A stretch of DNA of 64,000 nucleotides, from NCBI RefSeq assembly GCF_000145275.1, contig NC_014393.1, positions 1,302,001 to 1,366,000 of the forward strand, in the 5' to 3' direction. A program made the position numbers and the translations under genes. The notes below the pieces were generated by a model. The model did no database searches, had not been told where the DNA came from, and saw only the letters and a list, made by a program, of their open reading frames with translations. This stretch comes from Clostridium cellulovorans 743B. GTDB taxonomy: Bacteria; Bacillota; Clostridia; Clostridiales; Clostridiaceae. Shown here piece by piece: positions 24,762 to 33,999 of this stretch. Position 1 is the stretch's first letter. Each line of letters begins with the position of its first letter.

Positions 24762-26837
24762 ATGGAATATGAAATCGACAAAGGGTTTCAATATCCTTTT
24801 GGAGCAACGGTTAGGGAGGATGGAGTAAATTTTTCAGTTTTTTCTGAGAATGCTTCTTCAGTAGAATTACTGTTATTTAACTCCAATACGGATATTAAGC
24901 CTTTTCAAATAATAACTTTAGATAATAAGAATAATAAGACTTTTTCCGTGTGGCATGTTTTTGTTAAAGGGCTTAAACCTGGTGTCTTTTATGGTTACCG
25001 TGTTGATGGACCACAAAACGTTAATGAGGGTCACAGATTCAATAAAAATAAAGTTTTGATTGATCCTTATGCTAAAGGTAATTGTAATGATTTATGGGAT
25101 CGAGGAAGAGCTTGTGATACTAATGATAACCTTGATGTATCTATGAGAAGTGTTGTAATAGATGTGGATACCTATGACTGGGAAGATGATCAGTTAGTTA
25201 ACATACCTATGAAGGACACGATGATTTATGAAATGCATGTTAGAGGTTTTACTAAATCTGAAACATCAAAGGTAGAAAATCCAGGGACATTTCTTGGCAT
25301 AATAGAAAAAATTCCTTATCTCAAAGATTTAGGAATCAATGCAGTAGAATTATTGCCAGTGTTTGAATTTGATGAAAAGGAAGTTTTAAAGGTTACTGAA
25401 GAGAGAAAAAAGCTAGTTAATTATTGGGGCTACAGTACTATGGGTTTTTTTGCACCTACATCAAATTATTGTGTAAATCCTGAGTTTGGTAAGCACTTAA
25501 ATGAATTCCGAGACATGGTTAAAGCTTTGCATAAGGCTGGAATTCAAGTGATTCTTGATGTTGTCTTTAATCATAGCAATGAAGGTAATGATAAGGGGCC
25601 AGTAATTAATTTCAAAGGTTTAGATAACAGCATTTATTATTACCTAAATCAAGATTCAAAGGAATATTATTTTGATTATTCTGGTTGTGGCAATACCATG
25701 AACTGTAATCATCCAATCATGCAAAAATTTATAATTGATTGCTTAGAATTTTGGGTAGAAAAAATGCATGTTGATGGTTTCAGGTTTGATGAAGGGTCTA
25801 TCTTATCTAGAGGCGAAGATGGCACTCCGTTAAAGCACCCTCCAGTATTGTGGGGAATAGAATTATCCGAAAAACTAGCCAACGCAAAGCTTATTGCAGA
25901 AGTGTGGGATGCTGGTGGTTTAATAGAACAAGGAAATTTCTCGGGATATAGGTGGGCAGAATGGAATGGTAGATTCCGTGATGATGTAAGACGTTTTGTA
26001 AGAAGTGATCCAGGCCTTGTTGGAGCTGTGGCAAACAGAATAGCTGGTAGTGCTGATGTATTCCAAGCAAATAGACATAGTCCACTTAACAATATAAATT
26101 TTGTGTGCTGTCATGATGGTTTTACTATGATGGATCTTGTTTCTTATAACAATAAGCACAACGAAGCTAATGGAGAAAACAATAATGATGGGATAAATGA
26201 AAATTTTAGCTGGAATTGTGGTGTTGAGGGGGAAACCGATAATCAAGAGATTTTAAAGCTTAGAAAGCAACAGGTTAAAAATTACCTTGCCATTTTATAT
26301 ATTTCTATAGGGATTCCTATGTTACTATCAGGTGATGAATTTGGTAGAACCCAAAAAGGTAATAACAACGCTTATTGTCAAGACAATGAAATCAATTGGA
26401 ACAACTGGGACATTGCTGAAGAAAACAGTGATTTAGTAAGGTTTGTACAACAGATGATTCTATTTAGAAGGAATAATTCCGCTCTAAGAAGAGATTCGTT
26501 CTTTACAAGCGAAATTAACGAAAGGGGACTAGCTGATATAACCTGGCATGGAACAAAGGTAAATTCTCCAGGGTGGAATGATCCAGAGGCAAGAGTTTTA
26601 GCTTTTACTATTGGAGCTTTTGAAGAAGATCAGCCAGACATACACGTGATGATGAATATGTATTGGGAAACACTTGAATTTGAAATCCCTGATGTCCAGG
26701 GGCGACGTTGGTATAGAGTTGTTGATACTGCATTGCCTTCACCAAGTGACATAATCGAGAAGGGTAAGGAATTGCTTATAACTGACGGCAATTTCAAGGT
26801 GTTACCAAGAAGTATTGTAATATTAATTTCAAAATAA
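24762..26837 (+). CDS. glgX: Glycogen debranching enzyme / isoamylase (GH13, GlgX type)
   Basis: 691 residues, family length. An N-terminal CBM48-like domain (FGATVREDGVNFSVFSENAS) precedes the GH13 barrel. Catalytic residues can be placed: nucleophile Asp343 in VDGFRFDEGS, acid Glu380 in LIAEVWDAGG and Asp452 in CCHDGFTMMDL. LSGDEFGRTQKGNNNAYCQDNEINW is the usual isoamylase/GlgX stretch. The enzyme hydrolyses alpha-1,6 branch points in glycogen or limit dextrins in the cytoplasm. The epimerase-like gene starts 20 bases later, so they form one operon. The symbol follows the family; true substrate could be other branched glucans. Confidence 0.92.
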   Translation: MEYEIDKGFQYPFGATVREDGVNFSVFSENASSVELLLFNSNTDIKPFQIITLDNKNNKTFSVWHVFVKGLKPGVFYGYRVDGPQNVNEGHRFNKNKVLIDPYAKGNCNDLWDRGRACDTNDNLDVSMRSVVIDVDTYDWEDDQLVNIPMKDTMIYEMHVRGFTKSETSKVENPGTFLGIIEKIPYLKDLGINAVELLPVFEFDEKEVLKVTEERKKLVNYWGYSTMGFFAPTSNYCVNPEFGKHLNEFRDMVKALHKAGIQVILDVVFNHSNEGNDKGPVINFKGLDNSIYYYLNQDSKEYYFDYSGCGNTMNCNHPIMQKFIIDCLEFWVEKMHVDGFRFDEGSILSRGEDGTPLKHPPVLWGIELSEKLANAKLIAEVWDAGGLIEQGNFSGYRWAEWNGRFRDDVRRFVRSDPGLVGAVANRIAGSADVFQANRHSPLNNINFVCCHDGFTMMDLVSYNNKHNEANGENNNDGINENFSWNCGVEGETDNQEILKLRKQQVKNYLAILYISIGIPMLLSGDEFGRTQKGNNNAYCQDNEINWNNWDIAEENSDLVRFVQQMILFRRNNSALRRDSFFTSEINERGLADITWHGTKVNSPGWNDPEARVLAFTIGAFEEDQPDIHVMMNMYWETLEFEIPDVQGRRWYRVVDTALPSPSDIIEKGKELLITDGNFKVLPRSIVILISK

Positions 26838-26857
26838 GGTATGTTAGGAGAATTAAA

Positions 26858-28987
26858 ATGGACAAAATGCATTTCCCTTTTTCAGATACAATTTCAGGAT
26901 ACGTAACAAAATCTGATTGGAGCAAAGACACTTTTACTATGAAAACTTCTGATGGACGTGAATTTGATGTAAAGCTTACTCCAACAGTTTATGCAGAAGT
27001 TGTTAGGAATCTAGGTGAACCTTATATAGATTGTACAGGTCAAATTAGAGATTTACTTGTTTCTGAAAGATTTTTACATGTATATGGTGTTTTCTACCCA
27101 GAAGCTGGCACATATAATTTTGAAGCAAAACATATAGTTATATTTGATGAAGATGTACAGAAATTTAGATTTGAAGAACAAGATTGGTGGGTAAAGCAGA
27201 TTACAGCTTTAGGTGACTTTTATTTAAAAGCTGAATTTAATGATGGCGAAGTTGATTATAGCAAATATCAAACTAATTTAAATCTTGAGGGAGAAGAAGT
27301 TGGGGATATTAAACGCCAAGAAACCGATACTATCTCTAGACTTGTTTATGGTTTTGCTACAGCTTACTTGATGACTGGTGAAGATCGTTTCATTGAGGCT
27401 GCTGAAAAAGGGACAAAATATTTAAGAGATCATATGCGTTGCGTTGATGAAAATGAAGCTGCTGCATATTGGTATCATGCAGTTGTTCTTCAAAAGGATA
27501 CAGAAAGGAAAGTATTTGCTTCAGAGTTTGGTGATGATTACGATGCAATTCCAGCTTATGAGCAAATCTATGCCTTAGCTGGTCCAACTCAAACGCTAAG
27601 GGTAACTGGTGATGTGAATATAGCAAAAGATATAGAAATGACCGTTAACTTTATGGATAAATACTTCCTTGATACTGAAAAAGGTGGATATTTCTCTCAC
27701 GTAGACCCAATTACCTTTAACCCAAGAAGTGAACGTCTTGGCAAAAATCAATCAAGAAAGAATTGGAACTCAGTAGGGGATCACGCTCCTGCATACCTTA
27801 TAAATGCATATCTAGCAACTGGCAGTGAAAGATATAAAAAGATGCTTCAGGATACTGGAAATACTATAACTGCACATTTTGGTGATTATGAAAACAGCCC
27901 TTATGTTCAAGAAAAATTCCATGAGGATTGGAGTCATGATTCTACTTGGGGATGGCAACAAGATCGTGGAGTTGTTGGACATAACTTAAAAATTGCTTGG
28001 AACCTTATGAGATTAAACAGCATAGAAGAAAATGAAAAATATGTTCAGTTTGCAAAGAAAATAGCTGTTGAAATTCCTAAGGTTGGATATGATAAACAAC
28101 GTGGCGGATGGTTTGATGTAATGGAACGTAAGCTTCATGAACAAGAAGAATTCCATCGATTTGTATGGCATGATAGGAAAGCTTGGTGGCAACAAGAACA
28201 AGGGATTCTTGCTTTCTTGATTTTACACGGAATATTAAAGGACGAGGAATATTTAAAATATGCAAGAGAATCAGAAGCCTTCTATAATGCTTGGTTCTTA
28301 GATACTCAATCTGGTGGAGTATATTTTAATGTATTAGCAAACGGTCTTCCATATTTAGTAGGTGATGAAAGATCAAAAGGAAGCCATTCAATGAGTGGAT
28401 ACCATTCCTTCGAGCTTTCTTATTTAAGCCAAGTATACACTAATCTCTTAATCACTAAAAAGCCAATGGACTTATATTTTAAGCCATATCCAAATTCCTT
28501 TAAAGATAATATTTTACCGGTATCACCAGATCTTCTTCCAAAGGGAAGCATAAAGATTGATAAGGTATGGATTGATGGCAAGGAATATAAAGATTTTGAT
28601 GCTGAAAATTTAACTGTTAAGCTTCCAGAAAGTGATGAAAGATTAAAGGTTAAAGTAAGTTTAATACCTACCTCAGGAATTGGAGGCTTTGATGCATCTA
28701 TTGATGAGAAGGGTAGAGAAATTAAAATTACTTTATCAGGTGCTATGAACAGTTCTATTTTAGCCTCCTTTGGTAATACCTTAAAAAATGTTGTAAGAAA
28801 GAATCCTATAAAACTTGTTTTTGTAATGGAAGAGGTAACTTCAATTACTCACGACGTAGCAAGAGAAATAGTATTCGCTTGTCAAAAATTAGAAGAAAGT
28901 GCTGTAGTTGAAATTATAGATGCTAACAATGAGATTAAAGCTGCTTTTGATGCATTAGAATTTTCAGAAAGAGTTAAATTTATATAA
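26858..28987 (+). CDS. AGE-family epimerase/isomerase-like protein with STAS-like C-terminus
   Basis: 709 residues, much longer than a usual AGE enzyme (about 400). Residues 1-105 are a beta-rich domain; about 110-545 form the alpha/alpha barrel of the N-acylglucosamine 2-epimerase/cellobiose 2-epimerase family (ETDTISRLVYGFATAYLMTG, WSHDSTWGWQQDRGVVGHNLKIAWNLMR, WHDRKAWWQQEQGILAFLIL). Then comes a small beta domain, and the last 85 residues (EIKITLSGAMNSSILASFGN, VFVMEEVTSITHDVAREIVF, VVEIIDANNEIKAAFDAL) follow the STAS/anti-anti-sigma plan without the usual phospho-Ser. Start ATG with AGGAG. In an operon with the debranching enzyme, so an act on glucan-derived sugar is likely. Confidence 0.82.
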   Translation: MDKMHFPFSDTISGYVTKSDWSKDTFTMKTSDGREFDVKLTPTVYAEVVRNLGEPYIDCTGQIRDLLVSERFLHVYGVFYPEAGTYNFEAKHIVIFDEDVQKFRFEEQDWWVKQITALGDFYLKAEFNDGEVDYSKYQTNLNLEGEEVGDIKRQETDTISRLVYGFATAYLMTGEDRFIEAAEKGTKYLRDHMRCVDENEAAAYWYHAVVLQKDTERKVFASEFGDDYDAIPAYEQIYALAGPTQTLRVTGDVNIAKDIEMTVNFMDKYFLDTEKGGYFSHVDPITFNPRSERLGKNQSRKNWNSVGDHAPAYLINAYLATGSERYKKMLQDTGNTITAHFGDYENSPYVQEKFHEDWSHDSTWGWQQDRGVVGHNLKIAWNLMRLNSIEENEKYVQFAKKIAVEIPKVGYDKQRGGWFDVMERKLHEQEEFHRFVWHDRKAWWQQEQGILAFLILHGILKDEEYLKYARESEAFYNAWFLDTQSGGVYFNVLANGLPYLVGDERSKGSHSMSGYHSFELSYLSQVYTNLLITKKPMDLYFKPYPNSFKDNILPVSPDLLPKGSIKIDKVWIDGKEYKDFDAENLTVKLPESDERLKVKVSLIPTSGIGGFDASIDEKGREIKITLSGAMNSSILASFGNTLKNVVRKNPIKLVFVMEEVTSITHDVAREIVFACQKLEESAVVEIIDANNEIKAAFDALEFSERVKFI

Positions 28988-29088
28988 TATACAAAAGAAC
29001 CTTGTAAATAATTAATATTAATGAAAATTTACTTCTTAATCAAAAATTACAAAGAAAAGTTTTAGTTCTAGCCATAAAACTTAATCTT

Positions 29089-29142
29089 TAGCCCGCAGAT
29101 TTCATTTATAGAGATTTGTGGGTTATTTTTATAGAGAATACA
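29089..29142 (+). terminator. Intrinsic terminator after the epimerase-like gene
   Basis: TAGCCCGCA and TGTGGGTTA pair with two G-T wobbles, then ATTTTTAT. The other sequence of the 28988-29325 gap shows no feature I can name. Confidence 0.7.
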
Positions 29143-29325
29143 AGGAAGCTGTTCTAAAATTTTTATTTAAAATTCAAATAAGAGATATTATAATTAATGT
29201 AGCTAATATTTCATATATTTATATATTTTAGAATTGCCCTAGAATAAGAAAAATGTTGATGATTATTTACTGGGTTATGTGAGATAATATATAGGACATA
29301 AAATTATTGCGAAGGGGAGAAGTGA

Positions 29326-29805
29326 ATGAGAAAAGATCTTTTCAATGAGACCTTAACAGAAGCTGGTGAGAATAAAATAGAGATTTATGATCTTCAAAAG
29401 ATGTTCTTTGTAGCATTTTTAGGAGGTATAATACCTACTGCTGTTCTTGGAATCCGTGATGCAAAAAAACTAAAACTTAGCAAAAACATAATGATACTAT
29501 TAAGTGTTTTAGCAGCAATAATACTTATCGGTAAATTAGCAATGTACATAAAATTTCTTGCTAGTGGAGTACAGGTTAATAGGACAGATTTTAAGAGTGG
29601 AAGATTATATAGTAAAATAGCTGTTATAATTTTTTATTTGATATATTACAAATTAATTAAAGATAAATACCATACTCATATAGCAATGGGTGGAAAAATA
29701 AAACCTATATTAAAGGATGCAATTATTTGGTCCCTTGTTGGAGGTTTAGCTGAAATGATATTTGTTGGGATATTTGTAGGGGGAAGAATGATTTATGGAA
29801 GCTAA
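29326..29805 (+). CDS. Four-segment membrane protein, first gene of a TPR/AAA+ trio
   Basis: 159 residues, GAAGGGGAGAAG before the ATG. After a charged N-terminus of about 22 residues come membrane segments near 27-44, 54-76, 93-108 and 130-150. The short loops carry basic residues (GIRDAKKLKLSKN, KLIKDKYHTH). No family recognised; it is not a known channel or transporter to my eye. Its end overlaps the TPR gene by 11 bases and the AAA+ gene follows that one, so the three are co-translated and likely act together at the membrane. Confidence 0.82.
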   Translation: MRKDLFNETLTEAGENKIEIYDLQKMFFVAFLGGIIPTAVLGIRDAKKLKLSKNIMILLSVLAAIILIGKLAMYIKFLASGVQVNRTDFKSGRLYSKIAVIIFYLIYYKLIKDKYHTHIAMGGKIKPILKDAIIWSLVGGLAEMIFVGIFVGGRMIYGS

Positions 29806-30661
29806 AGAAAGGTTATATAGTCAAGTATCACATTACATAGAAATCAATAGATATGAAAAAGCAAAAGAAAGCTTATACGAGATACTTGCTATAGAACCAA
29901 ATTCTCCTAGAGCATTGTTCCTATTAGCTGTTTGTTTATATAATATAGATAAATATGAAGAATCATTTAAGGTTTGTGAAGAAGCACTAAGAAATAATTA
30001 CAGTAGAGAAGAGTGTTATTTTTTACTGGGGATTAACTATGAAGCCTTGGAGAAATATCCACAAAGTGAAAGGAATTTTCTAGAGGCTTTAAGGATTAAT
30101 CCACAATGGGCTCAGGTAGTTGCTGCATATAGTTTATTGATGCTTAGGACAGGGAACCATAAAAAAGCAGAAGAACTTATGAAGGAGGCGGCTAGATTAG
30201 ATCCAAACGGAAATGAAATTATGGATTATAAGCTTAGATATTATTACTATGTAAATAATAAAGAAATGCATAGTGAAGCCTTAAGAAAATATATAAGAGA
30301 TTCATCGGATGAAATAAAAAAATTTTTACATTTATCTATTAATGACCTTCAGAAAAAAAACTATAAATCTGCAAAAGAAAATTGTAAACAAGCTTTCTTA
30401 TTAGATCCAACTAATGAATATATTTTGTTATTACTGAAGAAACTTGATTTTCAAAGCAGCAAATGGTATATGCCTATAGTTCTAATTGAAAAAGTAGGTG
30501 GTCCAGCTGTGCTATGGGTTGCAATGATAGTAACTTTATTAATTTTAAGAACCTTAAAATTATATTCATTAATGATAGTGGTTGCAGGGATTTACATACT
30601 TTTATGTTTATATTCATACGTAATAAGCTTTATATATAATAGGAAAAATTTAAAAATATAA
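29795..30661 (+). CDS. TPR-repeat protein anchored by C-terminal membrane segments
   Basis: 288 residues; starts inside the last codons of the membrane protein gene. Tetratricopeptide repeats run from about residue 5 to 215: KAKESLYEILAIEPNSPRAL, YEESFKVCEEALRNNYSREE, YPQSERNFLEALRINPQWAQ, HKKAEELMKEAARLDPNGNE, and KSAKENCKQAFLLDPTNEYI. Residues about 230-280 give two membrane spans (AVLWVAMIVTLLILRTLKLY, LMIVVAGIYILLCLYSYVI). The TPR part would face the cytoplasm and dock partners such as the AAA+ protein encoded next. No known function. Confidence 0.86.
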   Translation: MEAKERLYSQVSHYIEINRYEKAKESLYEILAIEPNSPRALFLLAVCLYNIDKYEESFKVCEEALRNNYSREECYFLLGINYEALEKYPQSERNFLEALRINPQWAQVVAAYSLLMLRTGNHKKAEELMKEAARLDPNGNEIMDYKLRYYYYVNNKEMHSEALRKYIRDSSDEIKKFLHLSINDLQKKNYKSAKENCKQAFLLDPTNEYILLLLKKLDFQSSKWYMPIVLIEKVGGPAVLWVAMIVTLLILRTLKLYSLMIVVAGIYILLCLYSYVISFIYNRKNLKI

Positions 30662-30684
30662 GATATGTGATTATAGGTGGCAAT

Positions 30685-32076
30685 GTGGATAAGATAGATA
30701 TAATTAATAAGATAATTGAAGAAGTACCTTTAAGCCCATATGCTTGGTATTTGCTTGGTACAGAGCAACTAGAAAAAAATATGACTGGAGATGCGCTTGT
30801 TTCCTTTTCAGAAGCGTTAAAATATTGTAATGATAATTTGAAAATAGATATTTTTAACAAGCTAAGTAATTTGAGTAACAATAATAATGTTAAACAAGAA
30901 AAGGATACTGTAGATAAGCAGACCATAGAAGAGAATTATAAAGTCAATGAAGAAGCCAAAGGAAGTCCTAATGAAGAAAGTAATTACATAAAAACCGATA
31001 ATAAAGCTGATGAAGGTAATTATGGTAAAAGTAATTATAATGAAGATAATTACAGTGAAGGCAATTATGATAAAGGCAATTACAATGAAGATAATCACAA
31101 CGAACATAATTATAGTGATGGTGATTATGATGAAGAAATTGACGAGAAAAACAATGTGATTCCTTTTGACGTTTTCCACGGTGGTGGTGATAATTCAAAA
31201 CAGAAGAAGAATGAAGAAAAAGTAACCTTTGAAGATGTAGGGGGACTTGAAGATTTAAAAGAAACTATTACAATGAAAATAATAAAGCCTTTCATAAATC
31301 CAGGAATTTTTCAAAAGTTCAATAAAAAATCAGGTGGAGGAATTTTGCTTTACGGACCTCCTGGTTGTGGAAAAACTTTTATAGCAAAAGCTACAGCAGG
31401 TCAATGTAAGGCTAGGTTTGAAGCTGTAAGTATTACGGATATTTTAGATCCGTACATAGGTATGAGTGCTAGACATATGAAGAATATCTTTGATAATGCT
31501 AGAGAACACAAGCCATGTATTCTCTTTTTCGATGAAATAGATACTCTTGCCTATAGTAGAATAAAGATGCAATCAGAGCATTTACGATCCTTAATAGATC
31601 AGTTTCTCTCTGAAATGGATGGTATAAATATCAATAAAGATAAACTCCTTGTAATTGGAGCTACAAACATGCTTTGGGATGTAGACAATGCTTTTAAAAG
31701 GCCAGGGAGATTTGATAAAACAATTTTTGTACCACCACCAGATGAAAAAGCTAGAGAAATTATATTTAAGTTAAAGCTAAAGAATAAACCTGTGAAAGAA
31801 ATAGATTACAAAATATTAGCTAAGAATACAGAGCTATATTCTGGTGCAGATATAGAAAACGTAGTAGAAGTAGCTACAGAATTTGTAATAGATGAGATTA
31901 TTAAAACTGGAGTAGAAAGAGAAATTACTACAAAGGATTTGATGAAGGCAGTGCAAGGCACAACTGCCTCCACTAAGGAATGGTTTAGAACTATGAAAAA
32001 TTACGTTAAATATGCCAATGAATCAGGACAATATGATGATGTAGAAAAGTTCATAGATAAAAGCAGAGGCTTATAA
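30685..32076 (+). CDS. AAA+ ATPase (Cdc48/FtsH-class AAA domain) with TPR-like N-terminus and Asn/Tyr-rich linker
   Basis: 463 residues from the GTG at 30685, with AGGTGG 5 bases upstream; the GTG at 30667 has no such site. The N-terminus (SPYAWYLLGTEQLEKNMTGD) is one TPR-like unit. A linker (about 105-150) repeats NYxExNY units. Then one AAA module: VTFEDVGGLEDLKETI, Walker A GPPGCGKT at 224-231, Walker B ILFFDEIDTLA, sensor IGATNML, arginine finger FKRPGRFDK, and sensor-2 helix SGADIENVVEVA. This is the classic AAA clade, which unfolds or remodels proteins. No protease or second AAA domain is attached. Substrate delivery by the TPR protein upstream is likely (inference). Confidence 0.88.
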   Translation: MDKIDIINKIIEEVPLSPYAWYLLGTEQLEKNMTGDALVSFSEALKYCNDNLKIDIFNKLSNLSNNNNVKQEKDTVDKQTIEENYKVNEEAKGSPNEESNYIKTDNKADEGNYGKSNYNEDNYSEGNYDKGNYNEDNHNEHNYSDGDYDEEIDEKNNVIPFDVFHGGGDNSKQKKNEEKVTFEDVGGLEDLKETITMKIIKPFINPGIFQKFNKKSGGGILLYGPPGCGKTFIAKATAGQCKARFEAVSITDILDPYIGMSARHMKNIFDNAREHKPCILFFDEIDTLAYSRIKMQSEHLRSLIDQFLSEMDGININKDKLLVIGATNMLWDVDNAFKRPGRFDKTIFVPPPDEKAREIIFKLKLKNKPVKEIDYKILAKNTELYSGADIENVVEVATEFVIDEIIKTGVEREITTKDLMKAVQGTTASTKEWFRTMKNYVKYANESGQYDDVEKFIDKSRGL

Positions 32077-32286
32077 TATAGAAGTGTAGGAAGTTCATAA
32101 ATAAAAGTAAGAGCTTATAGAATAGGTATAGAAAAGTTCATAGATAGAAGCAGAGGCTTATAATATAATTATATAAAGAAGATTATACATAGATGTATAG
32201 AAAAAAGTTACAAATAAAAGCAAAATTGTGCAATATAATGGTATAGAAAAGCTTATAAATGGCAACAAGGGTTTATAATATAATAG
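32041..32286. repeat. Degenerate ~42-bp repeats derived from the AAA+ gene's 3' end
   Basis: The last 36 coding bases of the AAA+ gene (TAGAAAAGTTCATAGATAAA and on) recur as decaying copies near 32085-32125, 32127-32167, 32195-32240 and 32241-32286. The copy at 32127 would still encode EKFIDRSRGL and a stop. Together they fill most of the gap before cysS. Confidence 0.8.
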
Positions 32287-32401
32287 TATAAGTTTATAAC
32301 TAAATATATAGGTTCTAAGACAGAATTATTTTATTAAGTAATTATATAAAGTTGACATAGAAATATAGATAGTTAAAGACATCTGTAAAGGAGAAGAAAG
32401 A

Positions 32402-33820
32402 GTGAAGGATTTTAATTTTTATAATACGCTAACTAAAAAAGTTGAGAAGTTTATACCAAATGAAGAAGGAAAGGTGAAAATGTATACCTGTGGACCAACA
32501 GTGTATCATTATGCACATATTGGAAACCTAAGAAGCTATATCATGGAGGATATATTAGAAAAATATCTAAAATATATAGGCTACGACGTAAAAAGAGTTA
32601 TGAACATTACTGACGTTGGACATTTAGCTAGCGATGCTGATGTTGGTGAAGATAAAATGCTTAAGGGTGCAAAGCGAGAAAAGAAAACGGTATTAGAAAT
32701 AGCTAAATTTTATACTGATGCATTTTTCGCTGATTGCAAAAAGTTAAATATCGATATCCCTGAGATTATAGAGCCTGCAACTAATTGTATAGAAGATTTT
32801 ATTAATATGATTTCAGAACTTTTAAAAAAGGACTATGCTTATATAGCTGGTGATAATGTCTATTTTGATACATCAAAGCTTGATAGCTATCATGTTTTAT
32901 CAAATCAAAGCGAAGAAGAGCTTATGGTTGCAGTTCGTGATGATGTTGAAGAAGATACAAATAAGAGAAATAAGAATGACTTTGTACTTTGGTTTACAAA
33001 ATCCAAATTTGATGACCAAGAATTAAAATGGGAGAGTCCTTGGGGCGTAGGATATCCAGGCTGGCATATTGAATGTTCAAGTATCAGTATGAAGCATCTT
33101 GGTGAATATATAGATATTCATTGTGGTGGTATAGATAATATTTTTCCACATCATACAAATGAAATCGCTCAAAGTGAGGCTTTTGTAGGACACAAGTGGT
33201 GTAATTATTGGTTCCACATTCATTATTTAAATGATAAAACAGGAAAGATGAGTAAATCTAAGGGTGACTTTTTAACAGTTTCACTATTAGAAAGTAAAAA
33301 TTACAATCCATTAATATATAGAATGTTCTGTCTGCAATCTCATTATCGTAAACCATTAGTATTCAGCTATGAAGTATTAGATAATGTAGTTAGTGCTTAT
33401 AACAAGCTTATAAAACGTGTTGGAGATTTAAAAGATGAAGGAGAATTAGACCAAGCAAAAGTAGCAGAGTATACAGAGCAGTTTACTAATTTCTTGGGAA
33501 ATGACCTAAATACAGCTTCTGCATTTACGGTTATATATGATTTGCTAAAGGATGACATAAGCGATAAAACAAAGTTACATTTAGTAAAAGATTTTGATAG
33601 AGTATTATCTATTGGCTTAACAAATATTGATAACAATAAAATACAAGAAATAGATAAAGACCTTGAAGAATTTGTTACAAGTAAAATCGAAGAAAGAAAT
33701 GAAGCTAGAAAAAGAAAAGATTTTGCTAGTGCTGATGCTATAAGACAAGAACTTCTTGATAAGGGAATTGTAATTAAAGATAGTAAAGAAGGAACTACTT
33801 GGGATTTAATAAATAGCTAA
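32402..33820 (+). CDS. cysS: Cysteinyl-tRNA synthetase
   Basis: 472 residues, GTG start with GGAG 9 bases upstream. Class I signatures: AHIGN for HIGH (near residue 40), and KMSKSKG for KMSKS (near 283). Zinc ligands appear as Cys in YTCGPTVYH, ECSSIS and the HH of NIFPHHTNE. The C-terminal EERNEARKRKDFASADAIRQELLDKGI is the usual helical anticodon-side tail. It charges tRNA-Cys. TTGACA at 32352 with TAAAGA 16 bases on is a possible promoter; I found no T-box by eye. Confidence 0.97.
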   Translation: MKDFNFYNTLTKKVEKFIPNEEGKVKMYTCGPTVYHYAHIGNLRSYIMEDILEKYLKYIGYDVKRVMNITDVGHLASDADVGEDKMLKGAKREKKTVLEIAKFYTDAFFADCKKLNIDIPEIIEPATNCIEDFINMISELLKKDYAYIAGDNVYFDTSKLDSYHVLSNQSEEELMVAVRDDVEEDTNKRNKNDFVLWFTKSKFDDQELKWESPWGVGYPGWHIECSSISMKHLGEYIDIHCGGIDNIFPHHTNEIAQSEAFVGHKWCNYWFHIHYLNDKTGKMSKSKGDFLTVSLLESKNYNPLIYRMFCLQSHYRKPLVFSYEVLDNVVSAYNKLIKRVGDLKDEGELDQAKVAEYTEQFTNFLGNDLNTASAFTVIYDLLKDDISDKTKLHLVKDFDRVLSIGLTNIDNNKIQEIDKDLEEFVTSKIEERNEARKRKDFASADAIRQELLDKGIVIKDSKEGTTWDLINS

Positions 33821-33873
33821 AATAGTGATTTAAAATATAAAAAAGTAGAATGTATAAAGATATATGAGGAAAG

Positions 33874-33920
33874 AAGCTGTTTCTAAGGTATGAAAAATAC
33901 TTTAGGGACAGCTTTTATTT
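33874..33920 (+). terminator. Intrinsic terminator after cysS
   Basis: AAGCTGT (33874-33880) with CTAAGGTAT and ATACTTTAG inside pairs with ACAGCTT (33908-33914), then TTATTTTT. Confidence 0.9.
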
Positions 33921-33999
33921 TTATGAATAATATTACTAAGCAAATGGAGAGTATAACAGTATATGTGCTACTAATTATTGCATCTGAGGAGGAAGAAAA

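Noticed and set aside
30862..31198. Minus-strand frames opposite the NY-rich linker
   Set aside because: Low-complexity mirror images of the repeat (His/Tyr or Ile/Val runs).
32290..32400. T-box leader before cysS
   Set aside because: No AGGGTGGNACCGCG-type core or terminator is visible in the gap; it is filled with decayed repeats and a plain promoter.
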